DNA of 64,000 bases from Deltaproteobacteria bacterium (GTDB lineage Bacteria > Desulfobacterota > Desulfuromonadia > Geobacterales > Pseudopelobacteraceae), in contig JAFLLC010000122.1 in NCBI GenBank assembly GCA_019162745.1, forward strand, positions 36,410-100,409. Direction: 5' to 3'. Each line of letters opens with the position of its first letter. Position 1 is the first letter of the stretch. The position numbers and the translations under genes were made by a program. Below the pieces are notes generated by a model. The model was not told the DNA's origin and did not search any database. It saw nothing but the letters and a program-made list of their open reading frames with translations. Shown here piece by piece: positions 43,887 through 53,171 of this stretch.

Positions 43887-45254
43887 ATGTATATCCGTGA
43901 TACCATAGCTGCTGTCAGTACCCCCCCGGGTAATGGCGGTATCGGAATAATCCGGGTAAGTGGCGACAATGCCGCTGCGGTTGGAAACACTATATTTAAA
44001 CCTGTTTGTGACGGTGGCCTCGTGAGCCACCGTTTTTCTTTTGGTACGATATGTGACAAGGCGACCGGTGAGAAGATTGACGAAGCTATGGCTGTGTATA
44101 TGCGCGCGCCCCATTCATATACCCGGGAAGATGTCCTGGAGCTGCATTGTCATGGCGGCTGGCTGGTTGTCGAACGGGTATTGGCTCTTGTTCTTTCGTG
44201 CGGCGTCCGGTTGGCCGACCCGGGTGAATTTACTCGGCGGGCGTTTCTTAACGGGCGCATTGATCTGATTCAGGCGGAAGCGGTGATGGATATCATCGCC
44301 TCAAGAAGTGAAGCAGCCCTGCAGCTGGCTCAAAAACAAAGTGAAGGAGCGCTTTCCGTGCGTATCGAAGGCGTCCGGGTCTGCCTGCTTCGTGCGCTTG
44401 CTTTGGTGGAGGCGTATATTGATTTCCCTGACGACGATCTTGGTGAGACTGATGTAGCTGCAATTCTTGTTTCAGTCGGCGAGGCCCAGAATACGATAAC
44501 AGGTCTTCTCTCCACTTTTGAAGAGGGGCGTGTCATGCGCGACGGGGTTTCGGTCCTGATCGTCGGCAAACCGAACGCCGGCAAGTCAAGCCTGCTTAAT
44601 CGGCTGCTAAATGAGAACCGTGCGATCGTAACCCATATCCCAGGTACAACCCGTGATATTATCGAGGAAACGGTTAACTTTGATGGTTTGTCCGTCCGTC
44701 TGCTTGATACGGCCGGAATACGTCATACCGATGATCTCGTGGAGCAGGAAGGTATCAGCAGGGCTCTTGAAAAAATTCCACAGGCGGACCTTGTTCTTGC
44801 TGTTTTCGACGCTTCCAGTGAATTCAGCCAGGAAGATCAATTAATTCTCGATGCGCTGGCAGGCCGTAGGACGGTAGCGGTGTTGAACAAAACGGATCTT
44901 CAGCAGCGGTTTTTGTTCCCTAATGTAGATCGTTTCGCGGCTATCGTCAGGATTATCGCGCTTTCAGGGGATGGCATTGATCTTCTCAAGCAAACGGTAT
45001 GTAAACAGTTCCTCCACTCGGGAACTACCGATTCTCGTGAATTAGTGGCGCTTTCCCGCGCTCGTCATCGTGACGCGCTTGTGTCTGCAGAGCATTGCCT
45101 GCGCCAATTTTACAGCGGACTATCGGATCGTAATCTGGAGCTGCTTGCTTTGGATCTGCGGGGGGCGCTTCAGGCTGTTGGTGCTGTTACCGGCCAAACA
45201 GCTACAGACGAGGTTCTTGACCTCATATTCTCTTCATTCTGTATTGGAAAATAA
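43887..45254 (+). CDS. mnmE: tRNA modification GTPase MnmE
   Basis: A 455-residue GTPase that, with MnmG, makes the 5-carboxymethylaminomethyl group at wobble uridine 34. The N-terminal formyl-THF-binding domain begins [22 protein letters not shown]. The G domain has [12 protein letters not shown] (about 226-237), DTAG and NKTD, and the essential C-terminal CIGK is present. GGAG lies upstream of the ATG. It is followed by a parS site and mnmG. Confidence 0.97.
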   Translation: MYIRDTIAAVSTPPGNGGIGIIRVSGDNAAAVGNTIFKPVCDGGLVSHRFSFGTICDKATGEKIDEAMAVYMRAPHSYTREDVLELHCHGGWLVVERVLALVLSCGVRLADPGEFTRRAFLNGRIDLIQAEAVMDIIASRSEAALQLAQKQSEGALSVRIEGVRVCLLRALALVEAYIDFPDDDLGETDVAAILVSVGEAQNTITGLLSTFEEGRVMRDGVSVLIVGKPNAGKSSLLNRLLNENRAIVTHIPGTTRDIIEETVNFDGLSVRLLDTAGIRHTDDLVEQEGISRALEKIPQADLVLAVFDASSEFSQEDQLILDALAGRRTVAVLNKTDLQQRFLFPNVDRFAAIVRIIALSGDGIDLLKQTVCKQFLHSGTTDSRELVALSRARHRDALVSAEHCLRQFYSGLSDRNLELLALDLRGALQAVGAVTGQTATDEVLDLIFSSFCIGK

Positions 45255-45259
45255 TTCTA

Positions 45260-45275
45260 TGTTTCACGTGAAACT
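45260..45275. promoter_or_regulatory. parS site (ParB binding) between mnmE and mnmG
   Basis: The palindrome GTTTCACGTGAAAC (45261-45274) with a flanking T on the left matches the bacterial parS consensus TGTTTCACGTGAAACA at 15 of 16 positions. It is about 4 kb from the candidate origin, where ParB loads to organise segregation. Confidence 0.92.
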
Positions 45276-45299
45276 GTTTGCAGGTAATGGATTACTCTT

Positions 45300-47186
45300 A
45301 TGGTAACTTATGACCAGATATACGATGTGATTGTTGTCGGTGCCGGACACGCCGGTTGCGAGGCCGCCCTGGCCGCAGCCCGTATGGCGTGTCGCACGAT
45401 GCTGGTAACGATAAACCTGGATGCGATTGCTCTTATGTCCTGCAATCCATCGATTGGCGGCCTGGCTAAAGGTCATCTGGTCAAGGAGATTGATGCCCTG
45501 GGTGGTGAGATGGCAAAAAATATCGACGCTACTGGTATCCACTTTCGCATCCTGAATGCCAAAAAAGGTCCTGCTGTCAGGGCTTCACGTGCCCAGGCGG
45601 ATAAGCAACTTTACCGGATCAGAATGAAACGGGTTCTTGAACAACAAGAAAATCTCGATCTTAAGCAGGGAGAAGTAACCTCTCTTTACGTAGAGAATGG
45701 CGAACTGCGCGGCGTGGAGCTACAATCAGGTATCAGATACCTCTCAAAAACGGTTGTTGTTACTACCGGGACATTCATGCGCGGTCTGATTCATATCGGG
45801 CTTAATCATTACCCTGGCGGCAGGGCTGGCGACCAACCATCAGTTGGTCTCTCGGACCAGTTAAAAGTCCTTGGTTTCAACGTCGGGAGGCTTAAAACCG
45901 GCACACCGGCGCGGCTTGACGCTCGTTCTATTGATTTTTCCAAGATGGAGACTCAGTTTGGCGATGATCTTCCCCAACCTTTTTCTCTTTCCACTGAAAA
46001 AATCTGTTTGCCGCAGATCCCCTGTCACATTGCATACACCAATGAGCGTACACACGATATCATACGTTCAGGCCTTGATCGCTCTCCTTTATATTCAGGA
46101 ATTATTGAAGGGGTTGGCCCACGTTACTGCCCTTCAATTGAAGACAAGGTTGTGCGTTATCCTGAAAAAGACCGTCACCAAACTTTTATTGAACCTGAGG
46201 GGCTTAACACAACTGAGGTTTATCCCAGCGGCATGTCTACATCGCTCCCGATTGATATCCAGATAGCTTTTTACCGCTCTATTGCTGGGTTGGAGCGTGT
46301 TGAAATAATGCGTCCAGCATATGCGATTGAATATGATTACGTTGATCCTATACAGTTGCATAATTCACTTGAAACCAAGGTTATCAAAAACCTTTATCAT
46401 GCCGGCCAGATTAATGGCACATCCGGCTATGAGGAGGCGGCAGGACAAGGTATCATCGCCGGTATTAACGCCGCTCTCCGCGCGACGGGCCGGGAGCCGC
46501 TTGTTTTGACAAGAAGTCAGGCCTATATTGGTGTTATGATAGATGATCTTGTTACCCTTGGCACACAGGACCCTTATCGCATGTTTACATCTCGTGCTGA
46601 ATATCGGCTTTTATTGCGTGAAGATAATGCTGACCTTCGACTTCGCGAGATAGGGCACCAGTTGGGATTAGTGTCTGACGATGAATTTGACCTTTTCACC
46701 AAAAAGCGCCGCATGATAGCTGAAGAGATGGGGCGTATTGCGTGCACGCGCCTGGTAAACTCCAGTAGCCAGTTAACAGTTCTTGCCAATCGCGGTATTG
46801 AAAATATTCAAAAAGGGACGACTTTGGAGCACCTGCTAAAGCGTCCCGATGTTTGTTATGCCGACTTGGCTGAGCTGGACACGGTTTCACGTGAAACCCC
46901 CCAGCAAATACGTGAACAGGTAGAAATACAGACAAAATATAAGGGATACATCGACCGGCAACTGCAACAGGTAGAACAGTCTAAAAAGCTGGAAACTGCC
47001 CGTATACCGGTAAATCTTGATTATGCATCGATAAAAAGTCTGACGACGGAAGTGCGTGAAAAGCTCTCGAAAAACAGGCCAGATACGCTTGGACAGGCGT
47101 CCCGCATTCCTGGTATTACGCCGGCGGCTATTTCGATCCTGGCGATAGCCTTGAAGTCCTCATCATGGAAGGATAATGGGCAGTAA
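45300..47186 (+). CDS. mnmG: tRNA uridine 5-carboxymethylaminomethyl modification enzyme MnmG (GidA)
   Basis: A 628-residue FAD protein, partner of MnmE. The FAD site is DVIVVGAGHAGCEAALAAAR; the family signatures MSCNPSIGGLAKGHLV, GPRYCPSIEDK and GYEEAAGQGIIAGINAA are all present. The C-terminal helical domain binds MnmE. A parS palindrome lies inside the gene (codons TVSRET near residue 530). The stop overlaps the rsmG start by one base (TAATG). Confidence 0.97.
   Translation: MVTYDQIYDVIVVGAGHAGCEAALAAARMACRTMLVTINLDAIALMSCNPSIGGLAKGHLVKEIDALGGEMAKNIDATGIHFRILNAKKGPAVRASRAQADKQLYRIRMKRVLEQQENLDLKQGEVTSLYVENGELRGVELQSGIRYLSKTVVVTTGTFMRGLIHIGLNHYPGGRAGDQPSVGLSDQLKVLGFNVGRLKTGTPARLDARSIDFSKMETQFGDDLPQPFSLSTEKICLPQIPCHIAYTNERTHDIIRSGLDRSPLYSGIIEGVGPRYCPSIEDKVVRYPEKDRHQTFIEPEGLNTTEVYPSGMSTSLPIDIQIAFYRSIAGLERVEIMRPAYAIEYDYVDPIQLHNSLETKVIKNLYHAGQINGTSGYEEAAGQGIIAGINAALRATGREPLVLTRSQAYIGVMIDDLVTLGTQDPYRMFTSRAEYRLLLREDNADLRLREIGHQLGLVSDDEFDLFTKKRRMIAEEMGRIACTRLVNSSSQLTVLANRGIENIQKGTTLEHLLKRPDVCYADLAELDTVSRETPQQIREQVEIQTKYKGYIDRQLQQVEQSKKLETARIPVNLDYASIKSLTTEVREKLSKNRPDTLGQASRIPGITPAAISILAIALKSSSWKDNGQ
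46883..46898. promoter_or_regulatory. parS site (ParB binding) inside mnmG
   Basis: GTTTCACGTGAAAC occurs again at 46884-46897, within the mnmG reading frame where it encodes VSRET. The 14-bp core is a perfect palindrome; the flanks are G and C. Two parS copies 1.6 kb apart near the origin fit a ParB loading centre. Confidence 0.9.
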
Positions 47187-47860
47187 TGCGTTCCATAATA
47201 GGCGACATAGTAGAACAGGAAGCGCTATTATTGGGGGTGTCGCTTTCAAGCGTCGAAATAGATTCATTCGAACGCTACGCTGCCGAACTTAAAAAATGGA
47301 ATAACAAGGTTAATCTGACCGCGATAATTAGAGATAAAGAAATCGCAATTAAGCACTTCATCGATTCACTCACCCTTGCCCCCTATATAACTGCATCAGA
47401 TCGCCTGCTTGACATCGGTTCAGGGGCAGGTCTTCCGATAATCCCTTTAAAAATAATCAGACCGGATATAGCGATGGTCTCTGTCGATGCCGTTGCTAAA
47501 AAAATACATTTTCAGCGGCATGTCATCCGCACACTCAATCTGCAGCATATTGAAGCAATTCATGCCAGAATCGAGGACCTTCATAACACTCATCGCGGCA
47601 CATTCAGTGTTATTACCTCACGTGCGTTTACACGCCTGGATCGTTTTATATCTCTCGCCGCACCACTCCTTGCAGAGAACGGGGTGATGATAGCTATGAA
47701 GGGATACGGGAGTGAGGGGGAGGTTACCGCGGGTGATGAGGTTGAAAACTGCGGAGGCTTTTCAGTTACATCGGTACATCGGTATACGTTGCCGCTTGGC
47801 ATGGGCGAGCGTGTGCTGACATTTCTGAAACTGAGCAAAGCCCCATGTAATAAGGGTTAA
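47186..47860 (+). CDS. rsmG: 16S rRNA (guanine527-N7)-methyltransferase
   Basis: A 224-residue GidB/RsmG enzyme that methylates G527 of 16S rRNA; loss gives low-level streptomycin resistance in other bacteria. The N-terminal helices lead to KKWNNKVNLTAI, SAM motif I LLDIGSGAGLPIIPLKI, SVDAVAKKIHFQR, and VITSRAFTRLDRFISLA. It is coupled to mnmG. In many bacteria parA-parB follow; here they do not. Confidence 0.96.
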   Translation: MRSIIGDIVEQEALLLGVSLSSVEIDSFERYAAELKKWNNKVNLTAIIRDKEIAIKHFIDSLTLAPYITASDRLLDIGSGAGLPIIPLKIIRPDIAMVSVDAVAKKIHFQRHVIRTLNLQHIEAIHARIEDLHNTHRGTFSVITSRAFTRLDRFISLAAPLLAENGVMIAMKGYGSEGEVTAGDEVENCGGFSVTSVHRYTLPLGMGERVLTFLKLSKAPCNKG

Positions 47861-48089
47861 ATAACACCGCCCCCAAAAACGCCTTCTACGGATTTAACAG
47901 CCGGGTGCAAATAGTAAGACCAGGGTTTTTGTTGTTTGGCTGTTCTGTGCAGTTTTGCTGCCTTATAGAGCCGGCAAGCTGTTTTTTGCTTTAATATGCC
48001 GAGAATAAGTTGCAGATGGATAAAATCTGCACTACAGTAATCAACTTATATGCGGCAATCTAAAATATGGTATGGAGTAGTGAGAGTTG
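47861..48089. other. Intergenic region after rsmG
   Basis: No gene seen. A perfect 7-bp inverted repeat TGCAGAT/ATCTGCA with a 7-bp spacer (48011-48031) could be an operator or a small hairpin ahead of the thioesterase gene. No ParA or ParB remnant can be read in any frame. Confidence 0.4.
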
Positions 48090-48491
48090 ATGGACGTCCG
48101 AATATATTATGAGGATACCGATGCTGGCGGTGTCGTGTATCATGCCAATTACATCAAATATATGGAGCGGGCACGAACGGAGTATTTTCGCAGTCACGGT
48201 TTCTTTGTGGCGGAACTTGCGGTGAACGGCTTCTTGTTTCCGGTTGTAAGATTGGAAGTTGATTTCAAAGCTCCCGCCTTTCATGATGATCTTCTCTCAG
48301 TGACAACCTGTCCTATCCGCATCGGTGGCTCATCGGTAACGCTCTGTCAGAAAATAGCAAGGCAGGAGGACGCGAAACTGCTGGTAGTTGGGTTGGTTAC
48401 GCTCGCGTGCATGGGGACAGCGCTCAAAGCCCGGCGGATACCGCTGGATATCCGCAGGATGCTGGAAACTGAAATGGAGAATGTTTTATGA
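48090..48491 (+). CDS. ybgC: YbgC/FadM-type acyl-CoA thioesterase
   Basis: A 133-residue hotdog-fold thioesterase. The catalytic signature IYYEDTDAGGVVYHANYIKY, with the active Asp, is complete, followed by FKAPAFHDDLLSV. ATG 48090 has GGAG upstream. In many Proteobacteria ybgC lies with tol-pal; here it stands before mqnC, and its last codons are close to alternative starts of mqnC. Confidence 0.88.
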   Translation: MDVRIYYEDTDAGGVVYHANYIKYMERARTEYFRSHGFFVAELAVNGFLFPVVRLEVDFKAPAFHDDLLSVTTCPIRIGGSSVTLCQKIARQEDAKLLVVGLVTLACMGTALKARRIPLDIRRMLETEMENVL

Positions 48492-48510
48492 AAATGTTCA
48501 GGGTTATGCG

Positions 48511-49563
48511 ATGAAGGTAGCCGGTGCGGAAAGAATTGAGCGAGCTGAGGCTCTTGATCTGCTGCTCAACGGTGATCTGTTATCCATGGGGAGTAGAGCC
48601 GATAAAATCAGGAGGGAGCTTCACCCTGGCGGTTTGGTTACCTTTGTTGTTGACCGTAATGTTAACTATACCAATATCTGTGAGTCGAAATGTACTTTTT
48701 GCGCATTTTACCGGGACAAAAGCGCTTCTGATGCTTATATTCTGGACCCTGAACAGATCTATGAAAAGATAGCTGAACTCGTTGCCCAGGGTGGCACCCA
48801 GTTACTGATGCAGGGGGGGCTAAACCCTGACTTGAAAATTGATTTTTTTGAAGAGCTTTTCCGGGAAATAAAGAAGCGTTTCCCGGCGGTACAAAACCAC
48901 TCACTCTCCCCGGCGGAGGTAACCTGTATTGCTGCTAATTCGGCTCTTACGCTTGATGAAACGCTGCAGCGTCTCAAGAACGCCGGCCTGGATTCGATTC
49001 CGGGAGGGGGAGCCGAGATCCTGGTTGACGAGGTGCGCAGCAGAATTTCTCCCAAAAAGATCGGTTGGAAACAATGGGGGGAGGTCATGCTGAAAGCCGC
49101 CAGCCACGGCATGCCGACGACAGCCACAATGATGTTTGGCAGCGGCGAGAAGCCGGAAGATGTTGTCGAGCATCTCTTCCGGGTGCGTGAGATTCAGGAC
49201 CAGGGTGGGTCGTTCACGGCGTTTATTCCCTGGACGTACCAGCCGGGTAATACCGAACTGGGTGGAACCACCGCTACTGGCGTGGATTATTTGAAGGTGC
49301 TGGCGTTATCGCGAATAGTATTGGATAATATCCCCAATCTTCAGGCGAGTTGGGTTACACAGGGAGCAAAATTGGCTTCGGTAGCACTTTATTTCGGTGC
49401 CAATGACCTTGGCGGCACAATGCTTGAGGAAAATGTAGTAGCCGCTGCCGGCTGCAGTTTCTGTATGTCGCAGCAAGAGATGATAGCCCTGATACATGAT
49501 GCCGGCTTTCGGGCGGCTCAGCGTACCACAACATATTCTATCGTTAGGGAGTTTATGCTTTGA
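48511..49563 (+). CDS. mqnC: Cyclic dehypoxanthinyl futalosine synthase
   Basis: A 350-residue radical SAM enzyme of the futalosine route to menaquinone. The 4Fe-4S motif is CESKCTFCAFYRD (CX3CX2C, about 60-68), followed by GGTQLLMQGGLNPDL, the LSPAEV motif and GGGAEIL. The C-terminal GGTMLEENVVAAAG matches MqnC rather than the related MqnE or CofH. ATG 48511 is chosen by family length; ATG 48481 is possible. The presence of mqnC implies that this bacterium makes menaquinone without the Men pathway. Confidence 0.88.
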   Translation: MKVAGAERIERAEALDLLLNGDLLSMGSRADKIRRELHPGGLVTFVVDRNVNYTNICESKCTFCAFYRDKSASDAYILDPEQIYEKIAELVAQGGTQLLMQGGLNPDLKIDFFEELFREIKKRFPAVQNHSLSPAEVTCIAANSALTLDETLQRLKNAGLDSIPGGGAEILVDEVRSRISPKKIGWKQWGEVMLKAASHGMPTTATMMFGSGEKPEDVVEHLFRVREIQDQGGSFTAFIPWTYQPGNTELGGTTATGVDYLKVLALSRIVLDNIPNLQASWVTQGAKLASVALYFGANDLGGTMLEENVVAAAGCSFCMSQQEMIALIHDAGFRAAQRTTTYSIVREFML

Positions 49564-50708
49564 GTTCTTTCCATAGGCAGGGTGGAACCTGCGAAATCAT
49601 TACGGCTGCCGGACGGTTATCCGAAGTTGCTGATATTCTCAAACAACAGACAGAGATTGCGGTCGATCTGGAGATGGATTCTCTCCACCATTATCGTGAT
49701 AAAGTCTGTCTCATCCAGGTTTCAACACGTCAGCAGAGCTGGTTGATAGACCCGCTGGCGCTTGAATCACTCTCGCCGCTGGCCGCTCCCTTTGCTTCCC
49801 CGGAAACGGTTATTGTTATGCATGGTTCTGATTATGACATTCGTTCCATGTACCGGGACTTCGGCATTGAAGTTTCTAACCTGTTTGATACGATGATCGC
49901 CGCGCGTTTTTTGGGGATAGCAGATTTCGGTCTGGCAGCGCTTTTAAAAGCACGCTTTGGCATTGAACTGGACAAAAAATACCAGAAGGCTGATTGGAGC
50001 AAACGCCCTTTGAGCCGGGAAATGTGCGCCTATGCCACCGCAGATACCTCGGACCTGCTGCCGCTATATGACCAATTTCGGGAGGAACTGGTGCTGAAAG
50101 GGAGGTTGACATGGGCCGAAGAAGAGGGGCGGCTACTCTGCCAGGCGCGGGTATCTGAAAAAGAAGGGCCGTTATTCCTGTACTGCAAGGGTGCCAGCAA
50201 GTTGAGAGGTCACACTCTTGCTATTCTGGATGAATTGTTGCAGATGCGGGATCAGCAGTCCGAACTTCTTGACCGTCCCCCGTTCAAGGTGTTGTCGGCT
50301 GACACCCTGATTGAAATTGCAGAGTGTAGGCCGGAATCAATTTACGACCTGTCACTTGTCAAAGGGATGACATCCGGACAGCTCCAGCGGCATGGCGACG
50401 GCATTTTAAATGCGATCGAACGTGGGCTGGCAACCCCTGAAGACAGACTCCCCTGTTTCCCGCGCAACGGGAAGAAAGAGGTGCAGGAACGTGCCAAGGA
50501 ACGGCTGAAAAACCTTAAATCGTGGCGGGAGCGTTACTGCCAGAAGGTGGGGATCGATCCGGGAGTACTGGCTCCCAACTGGCTGCTTGAAGCGGTTGCC
50601 GATACGGAGAGCGGCTCAGCAGAAGAGCTTGATGCCATACACGGAATGAGGGAGTGGCAAAAGGGGCTCTTCGGTGCGGAAATGACACGCATACTTGCAA
50701 CTGTCTAA
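49560..50708 (+). CDS. rnd: Ribonuclease D
   Basis: A 382-residue 3'-5' exoribonuclease for tRNA and structured RNA ends. DEDDy residues: VDLEMDS (Exo I), HGSDYDIRSMYRDF (Exo II) and YATADTSDLLPLYD (Exo III with Tyr). An HRDC domain follows at about 215-290. The start is TTG, overlapping the mqnC stop (TTGA) with AGGGAG 8 bases upstream. Followed directly by the gspH-N block. Confidence 0.93.
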   Translation: MSSFHRQGGTCEIITAAGRLSEVADILKQQTEIAVDLEMDSLHHYRDKVCLIQVSTRQQSWLIDPLALESLSPLAAPFASPETVIVMHGSDYDIRSMYRDFGIEVSNLFDTMIAARFLGIADFGLAALLKARFGIELDKKYQKADWSKRPLSREMCAYATADTSDLLPLYDQFREELVLKGRLTWAEEEGRLLCQARVSEKEGPLFLYCKGASKLRGHTLAILDELLQMRDQQSELLDRPPFKVLSADTLIEIAECRPESIYDLSLVKGMTSGQLQRHGDGILNAIERGLATPEDRLPCFPRNGKKEVQERAKERLKNLKSWRERYCQKVGIDPGVLAPNWLLEAVADTESGSAEELDAIHGMREWQKGLFGAEMTRILATV

Positions 50709-50712
50709 GGTG

Positions 50713-51267
50713 ATGACGGGCTGTCCGGTCAACGGAGTGGATGCTGCATTGCTGGTGCGCCGAAAGGGGAGTCGGGCCGGTTTTACACTGATCGAGATAG
50801 CGGTGGTGCTGGTTATTATCGGTATGGTGACGCTGTTGGTGCTGCCGCGCCTCCCTTCGTCAGACGGTGAAAACCTCAAGATTTCCGCCCGCACTCTGGC
50901 CTCAACTCTTCGTTACATGCAGGAAAGGGCGGCAACTTCCGGCACCGGCTATTATCTGGCGCTGGCACCGGGAACAGAGTCAGTTAAAATAGTTGAGATC
51001 GGCGCGGACGGAAGCGACAAAGATCCTTCCGACCCGATGTTGCAGAAATCACCGGTGAAAGAGGGTATAATTATTGCCGATGTGCGAATTCCACGTCTGG
51101 GTAAGGTCAGTGATGGGCAACTGCGCCTGCATGTCGGCATGGGGGGGATACGGGACTTTGTCACTATTCATCTCCGTTCTGCGGATGGTAAATTCTGGAC
51201 GGTGATGGCGTTTCCTTCGGGGGGCAAGGTAAAGGTTTACGAAGGATATCTTGAGGACGCGCCATGA
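50713..51267 (+). CDS. gspH: Type II secretion minor pseudopilin GspH
   Basis: About 184 residues. The prepilin peptidase site is RAG/FTLIEIAVVLVIIGMVTLLVLP, with the Glu at +5. The rest is a soluble beta-rich pseudopilin domain. The start is unclear: ATG 50713 is used, but its upstream AAGG is too close, and internal GTG codons give a more usual leader. It begins a seven-gene block whose stops and starts overlap. Confidence 0.8.
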   Translation: MTGCPVNGVDAALLVRRKGSRAGFTLIEIAVVLVIIGMVTLLVLPRLPSSDGENLKISARTLASTLRYMQERAATSGTGYYLALAPGTESVKIVEIGADGSDKDPSDPMLQKSPVKEGIIIADVRIPRLGKVSDGQLRLHVGMGGIRDFVTIHLRSADGKFWTVMAFPSGGKVKVYEGYLEDAP

Positions 51268-51596
51268 GAGGTTTTACGCTGCTTGAAGTTATGGTGGCGC
51301 TGGCTATCATGGCCGGCGTCATCGTGACCCTGCTGGGGTCGGTAAATTATCATCTCGGGATCATAGCAGGTGAACGCGATAGCACGACCATGACGCTGCT
51401 GGCACGAAACCGTATCTCAGAGATGGAACAGGTCCCAGCCAAGGGAGAAGGAACATTCGCCCCTTCCCATCCGGAACTGAGGTGGAAAGCCGATCTTCTC
51501 CCGACCGAGATGCCCGGTCTGCAGAAGCTGGTTGTCATGGTGAGGCGCAGCAGTGATGGCAGGGAGGTGACGCTTGAGCGGTATCTCCCGAAATAG
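51264..51596 (+). CDS. gspI: Type II secretion minor pseudopilin GspI
   Basis: A 110-residue pseudopilin that begins almost at its cleavage site, MRG/FTLLEVMVALAIMAGVIVT, with Glu +5. The MEQVPAKGEGTFAP segment and a C-terminal beta strand (VVMVRRSSDGREVTLERYL) are typical. Its ATG overlaps the gspH stop (ATGA). GspI starts the quasihelical H-I-J-K tip of the pseudopilus. Confidence 0.88.
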   Translation: MRGFTLLEVMVALAIMAGVIVTLLGSVNYHLGIIAGERDSTTMTLLARNRISEMEQVPAKGEGTFAPSHPELRWKADLLPTEMPGLQKLVVMVRRSSDGREVTLERYLPK

Positions 51597-52194
51597 CGGC
51601 TTCACGCTGTTGGAAATTCTGATTGCGGTGGTGTTGCTCAGCATTCTCACTGCGGCGCTCTACGGCAGTTATTTTGGCGTCATTCAGGCTAGGGAGGGTG
51701 CTTCAGCCGGAATGGAATCACGGCGGGAACTAGGCGCCACCCTTGATCTGATCCGCCGCGAAGTTTCATCGGCGCTGTTTAACAGCAGTGACAAGCGGCT
51801 CCGTTTTGTGGTCGAGGATCGCGACAATTTTGGCGCGCACTCTTCAACGCTGACGCTAACGTCCCTGGCACCCCCCTCCGGACAGATGAACCGCAGCGAG
51901 TCGGGCATCACTGATGTCACGTATCGGATGGACAAGAAGGATAAAAAACAGGTTTTAACACGCCAGGAAAGGGACCTCTTCTCCGAAGAGGAGGTAATCC
52001 CCTCCTATCCGCAAATGGAGCTGATCAGTGCCTTTCTGGTGGAGTGCTACGACGGGTCTAAGTGGGTTAAAAGCTGGGATACTGCGATAAACAATAAATT
52101 GCCCGCGGGTGTGAGGGTCACCGTACAGGTCGAGGAAGAGGGGAAGCCGGTATCGTTCACGATGCTCTCTGCTCCGCGTGTGAACGGCTTATGA
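51574..52194 (+). CDS. gspJ: Type II secretion minor pseudopilin GspJ
   Basis: A 206-residue pseudopilin with NSG/FTLLEILIAVVLLSILTAALYG and Glu +5. The start is TTG with GGAGGTG 6 bases upstream, inside the end of gspI. The soluble domain includes LDLIRREVSSALF and VTYRMDKKDKKQVLTRQER, as in the tip complex with GspI and GspK. Confidence 0.88.
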   Translation: MSGISRNSGFTLLEILIAVVLLSILTAALYGSYFGVIQAREGASAGMESRRELGATLDLIRREVSSALFNSSDKRLRFVVEDRDNFGAHSSTLTLTSLAPPSGQMNRSESGITDVTYRMDKKDKKQVLTRQERDLFSEEEVIPSYPQMELISAFLVECYDGSKWVKSWDTAINNKLPAGVRVTVQVEEEGKPVSFTMLSAPRVNGL

Positions 52195-53129
52195 CCGGCC
52201 GGCTGAAAAATGAATCCGGGTTTGCCCTGATTCTGACATTGGTCATAACAGCGCTCATGGTGGCTGTCGTCGTCGAGATGATTCATCAGGTGTATGTGGA
52301 CACTTCGCTCAGTCGCGGTTTCCGTGATGGACAGCAAGCTTCAATTCTTGCCGAATCAGGTGCGACAGGGGGCGTAAAACTCCTGCAGATAGCGCTTTCC
52401 GGACGCTCATACACATCACTTTCCGACAGCTGGGCTACACCGTTCAAGCTGGAAGACGAGGCCGGGTCAGTGGAGATTACGGTCAGTGAGGAAAGTGGTA
52501 AAATCAACATCAACGGCCTGGTGCAGCCGAACGGAGAATATGAACCGTTCACGCTGGCGGCATTGCAGCGAGTCGGCACGCGCCTGCAAATTCCGGGAGA
52601 AGTCTGGAACGCAACCGCGGATTGGATAGACATTGATGATCTGCCCCGCTCAGGCGGCGTTGAAACACCCTATTACCGCACCCTGAAGCCGGCGTATAGC
52701 GCCAGTAATCGCAAGTTTATGACGCTGACGGAGCTCACGCTCGTCAAGGGGTTTACTCCCGAAATGCTTGGCAAGCTCCGGTCGATATTGACGCCCTATT
52801 CGGATATGGCCGGTTCGCCGCTCTCAACAGTCAATATAAACACCGCATCCAAAGAGGTCCTGGCCGCGCTTGATGATCGTATCGATGACCGGATGGCGGA
52901 GAGAATAATAGAAGAGCGGCGCTTACAGCCGTTCAGCTCTACGGCGCAACTTTCAAGGGTTCCCGGTCTGGATACGGTCGCTATCGGCCTGGTCGGCAAG
53001 ATCAGCGTCAAAGGCAATCTCTTCAGAATAACATCCAGGGGGAGAGTAAAGAATGCCGGAAGGACGGTTGAGGCGGTAGTAAGATTGTCCAGCGGAACAG
53101 CGGAATTTTTGTCGTGGCAGGAATATTGA
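52191..53129 (+). CDS. gspK: Type II secretion minor pseudopilin GspK
   Basis: A 312-residue large pseudopilin that caps the tip. ESG/FALILTLVITALMVAVV is the cleavage region; GspK normally lacks the +5 Glu, as here. The alpha-helical insert has WIDIDDLPRSGGVETPYY and LTELTLVKGFTPE, and the ComEA-like STVNINTASKEVLAAL. ATGA overlap with gspJ. Confidence 0.9.
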   Translation: MTGRLKNESGFALILTLVITALMVAVVVEMIHQVYVDTSLSRGFRDGQQASILAESGATGGVKLLQIALSGRSYTSLSDSWATPFKLEDEAGSVEITVSEESGKININGLVQPNGEYEPFTLAALQRVGTRLQIPGEVWNATADWIDIDDLPRSGGVETPYYRTLKPAYSASNRKFMTLTELTLVKGFTPEMLGKLRSILTPYSDMAGSPLSTVNINTASKEVLAALDDRIDDRMAERIIEERRLQPFSSTAQLSRVPGLDTVAIGLVGKISVKGNLFRITSRGRVKNAGRTVEAVVRLSSGTAEFLSWQEY

Positions 53130-53171
53130 GCACTGGATAAATCCATTAAGCGGGTGAGGGTGCAGCGGGCC

